Positions 62,789 to 64,000 of a stretch of DNA of 64,000 bases are shown here, piece by piece. Source of the stretch: Streptomyces sp. NRRL F-4489. Lineage in GTDB: Bacteria > Actinomycetota > Actinomycetes > Streptomycetales > Streptomycetaceae. The stretch lies in contig NZ_LLZI01000057.1 in the NCBI RefSeq assembly GCF_001509485.1, forward strand, positions 1-64,000, given 5' to 3'. Under the pieces are notes generated by a model that made no database searches, was not told the origin of the DNA, and worked only from the letters and a program-made list of their open reading frames with translations. How positions within the stretch are numbered: position 1 is the first letter of the stretch; each line of letters begins with the position of its first letter. A program made the position numbers and the translations under genes.

Positions 62789-64000
62789 ATGGCGGTCACC
62801 GTGCGGGAGATCGAGCGGAAGTACGAGGCGGACGCCCTCGCCGGCCCCGACCCGCTGCCCGACCTGACCCGCGCCGCCGCCGTCGCCACCGCGACCGCCC
62901 GCGACCCCGAAACCCTCGACGCGGTCTACTACGACACCGCCGACCAGCGCCTGGCCGCTGACGGTGTCACCCTGCGGCGGCGCACCGGCGGCCCGGACGC
63001 CGGCTGGCACCTCAAGCTCCCGGTGGCGCTCCCCGGCGCGCCCGGCCCGGTGCGCGACGAGATCCGCGCGCCGCTCTCCGGGGCGCCGCCGCCCGCGCTG
63101 ACCGCCCTGGTCCGCTCCCGCACCCGGGGCGCGGCGCTGGTCCCGCTGGTCCGGCTGCGGACCCGGCGCACCGTCCGCGTCCTGCGGAACGCGGAGGGCC
63201 GGTCGCTCGCCGAGGTCGCGGTGGACGACGTCGAGGCCCGCCGGCTGCACCCGGAGGGGGCGGTGGGGCGGGCCCGCTGGCGGGAGATCGAGGTCGAGCT
63301 GGCCGGGGACGCCGCGGACCAGGGGCTGCTGGACGAGGTGGACCGGCTGCTGACCGGCGCGGGCGCCCGCCCGGCCGCGGCGCCGTCCAAACTGGCGCGC
63401 GCCCTGGCGGAGACCGCGCCAACCGGGGACGCGGGGGTCGGGGCCACCCCGGAGGGGACCGCCGTCACCGGGACCGCCCCTGGGGGCACCGGGCACCCCG
63501 CGCACCCCGAGGAGCCCCCCGGCACCACCGCCGGCGACCTCGTCCTCCGCTACGTCCGCGCCCAGGTGCGGGCGCTCGTCGAGCTGGACCCGGCGGTCCG
63601 GCGCGAACTCCCCGACGCGGTGCACCGGATGCGGGTCGCCACCCGCCGCCTGCGCAGCGCGTTCCGCTCGTACGCCACCGTCCTGGACCGGGCCGCCACC
63701 GACCCGCTGAGCGCCGAACTCCGCTGGCTGGCCGAGGAGTTGGGCGCCGGACGGGACCAGGAGGTGCTGGCCGCCCGGCTCGCCGCCGCGCTGGCCGGCG
63801 TACCCCGCGCGCTGCGGATCGGCCCGGTGGCGGCCCGGCTGCGCACCTGGACGGCCCGGCGCCGCGCGGGCGCCCGCGGCCGGGTGCGCGCCGCCCTGGA
63901 CGCCCCGCGCTACCTCGCCCTCCTGGAGGACCTGCACGCCCTCCTCCGGGCCCCGCCGCTGCGCGCACCGGCCGCCCGCCCCGCGTCCCCGGTCGCCGCC
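62789..64000 (+). CDS. CYTH and CHAD domain protein (partial, runs off right edge)
   Basis: At least 404 residues are present. The CYTH domain (1-about 205) starts with the diagnostic ExExK motif (REIERKYEAD) and shows YYDTADQRLAADGVTLRRR, WHLKLPV and the ARWREIEVEL strand. A Gly/Thr/Pro linker (about 215-245) leads to a CHAD domain: VHRMRVATRRLRSAFRSY with conserved His and Arg, and ELRWLAEELGAGRDQEVL. CYTH domains hydrolyse or bind triphosphates, and CHAD domains bind polyphosphate. The end of CHAD lies outside the window. Confidence 0.92.
   Translation, partial: MAVTVREIERKYEADALAGPDPLPDLTRAAAVATATARDPETLDAVYYDTADQRLAADGVTLRRRTGGPDAGWHLKLPVALPGAPGPVRDEIRAPLSGAPPPALTALVRSRTRGAALVPLVRLRTRRTVRVLRNAEGRSLAEVAVDDVEARRLHPEGAVGRARWREIEVELAGDAADQGLLDEVDRLLTGAGARPAAAPSKLARALAETAPTGDAGVGATPEGTAVTGTAPGGTGHPAHPEEPPGTTAGDLVLRYVRAQVRALVELDPAVRRELPDAVHRMRVATRRLRSAFRSYATVLDRAATDPLSAELRWLAEELGAGRDQEVLAARLAAALAGVPRALRIGPVAARLRTWTARRRAGARGRVRAALDAPRYLALLEDLHALLRAPPLRAPAARPASPVAA

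Overview
The window is very GC-rich chromosomal DNA with strong third-codon-position GC, many GTG starts and no transposase, integrase or CRISPR array. Gene content and order point to a Streptomyces: trigger factor-clpP1-clpP2-clpX, valS-folC-ndk, mreB-mreC-mreD-pbp2-rodA, plus sodF, a lone asd and malQ. From memory, without a search, this order runs parallel to S. coelicolor from about SCO2657 (csnR) down to SCO2607 (sfr/rodA). Most of the window is therefore conserved core, with small accessory insertions.

Layout. 1-6.1 kb: a leftward operon for uptake and use of (amino)sugar oligosaccharides: ROK regulator, lipoprotein binding protein, two permeases and a family-4 glycosidase cut by the left edge. 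It resembles the chitosan-oligosaccharide csnR-csnEFG-csnH operon and has an AGGAAA-type palindrome upstream of the regulator. 6.2-8.7 kb: a small secreted protein, an MscS channel and an HNH nuclease. 8.8-14.9 kb: a large secreted GH84-like enzyme divergent from a small ORF, malQ and a tail-end membrane protein. 15.0-19.4 kb: an acyl-ACP desaturase behind three tandem palindromes, then an EamA transporter, a LysR regulator and allantoicase; the transporter and allantoicase share an upstream element. 19.6-28.5 kb: two paralogous aminopeptidases N enclose a DUF1203 gene, a decayed toxin-antitoxin patch, asd and an AbiEi/VSR-like protein. 28.6-36 kb: a DsbA-like nitroreductase homologue, sodF with a Nur-type box, three related amino-acid permeases and bioY.

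36-41.3 kb: rpiB, nei2, an Eis-like acetyltransferase, a membrane PP2C phosphatase, small proteins and two tRNAs (Gly-TCC, Pro-TGG). 41.5-46.0 kb: the Clp proteostasis block (tig, clpP1P2, clpX) with a ClgR-type box before clpP1. 46.1-55.6 kb: a Pro/Gln-rich membrane protein, valS, a GT87-like membrane protein, a PBPA-like class B PBP, folC, a DUF4233 protein and ndk. A 457-bp nested inverted-repeat element separates the last two. 55.9-62.1 kb: the mre/mrd elongation and spore-wall operon, whose mreD-pbp2-rodA genes overlap by GTGA. 62.2-64 kb: an anti-sigma-type ATPase with an altered N-box and a CYTH-CHAD gene cut by the right edge.

No wholly new multi-gene system is evident. The best leads are non-coding or degenerate: the nested palindrome at 54.8-55.1 kb, the shared element upstream of the transporter and allantoicase genes, the triple operator before the desaturase, the hairpin plus PLTSE-repeat small ORF before malQ, the toxin-antitoxin remnant at 22.9-23.4 kb, and the altered catalytic pair in the GH84-like enzyme.
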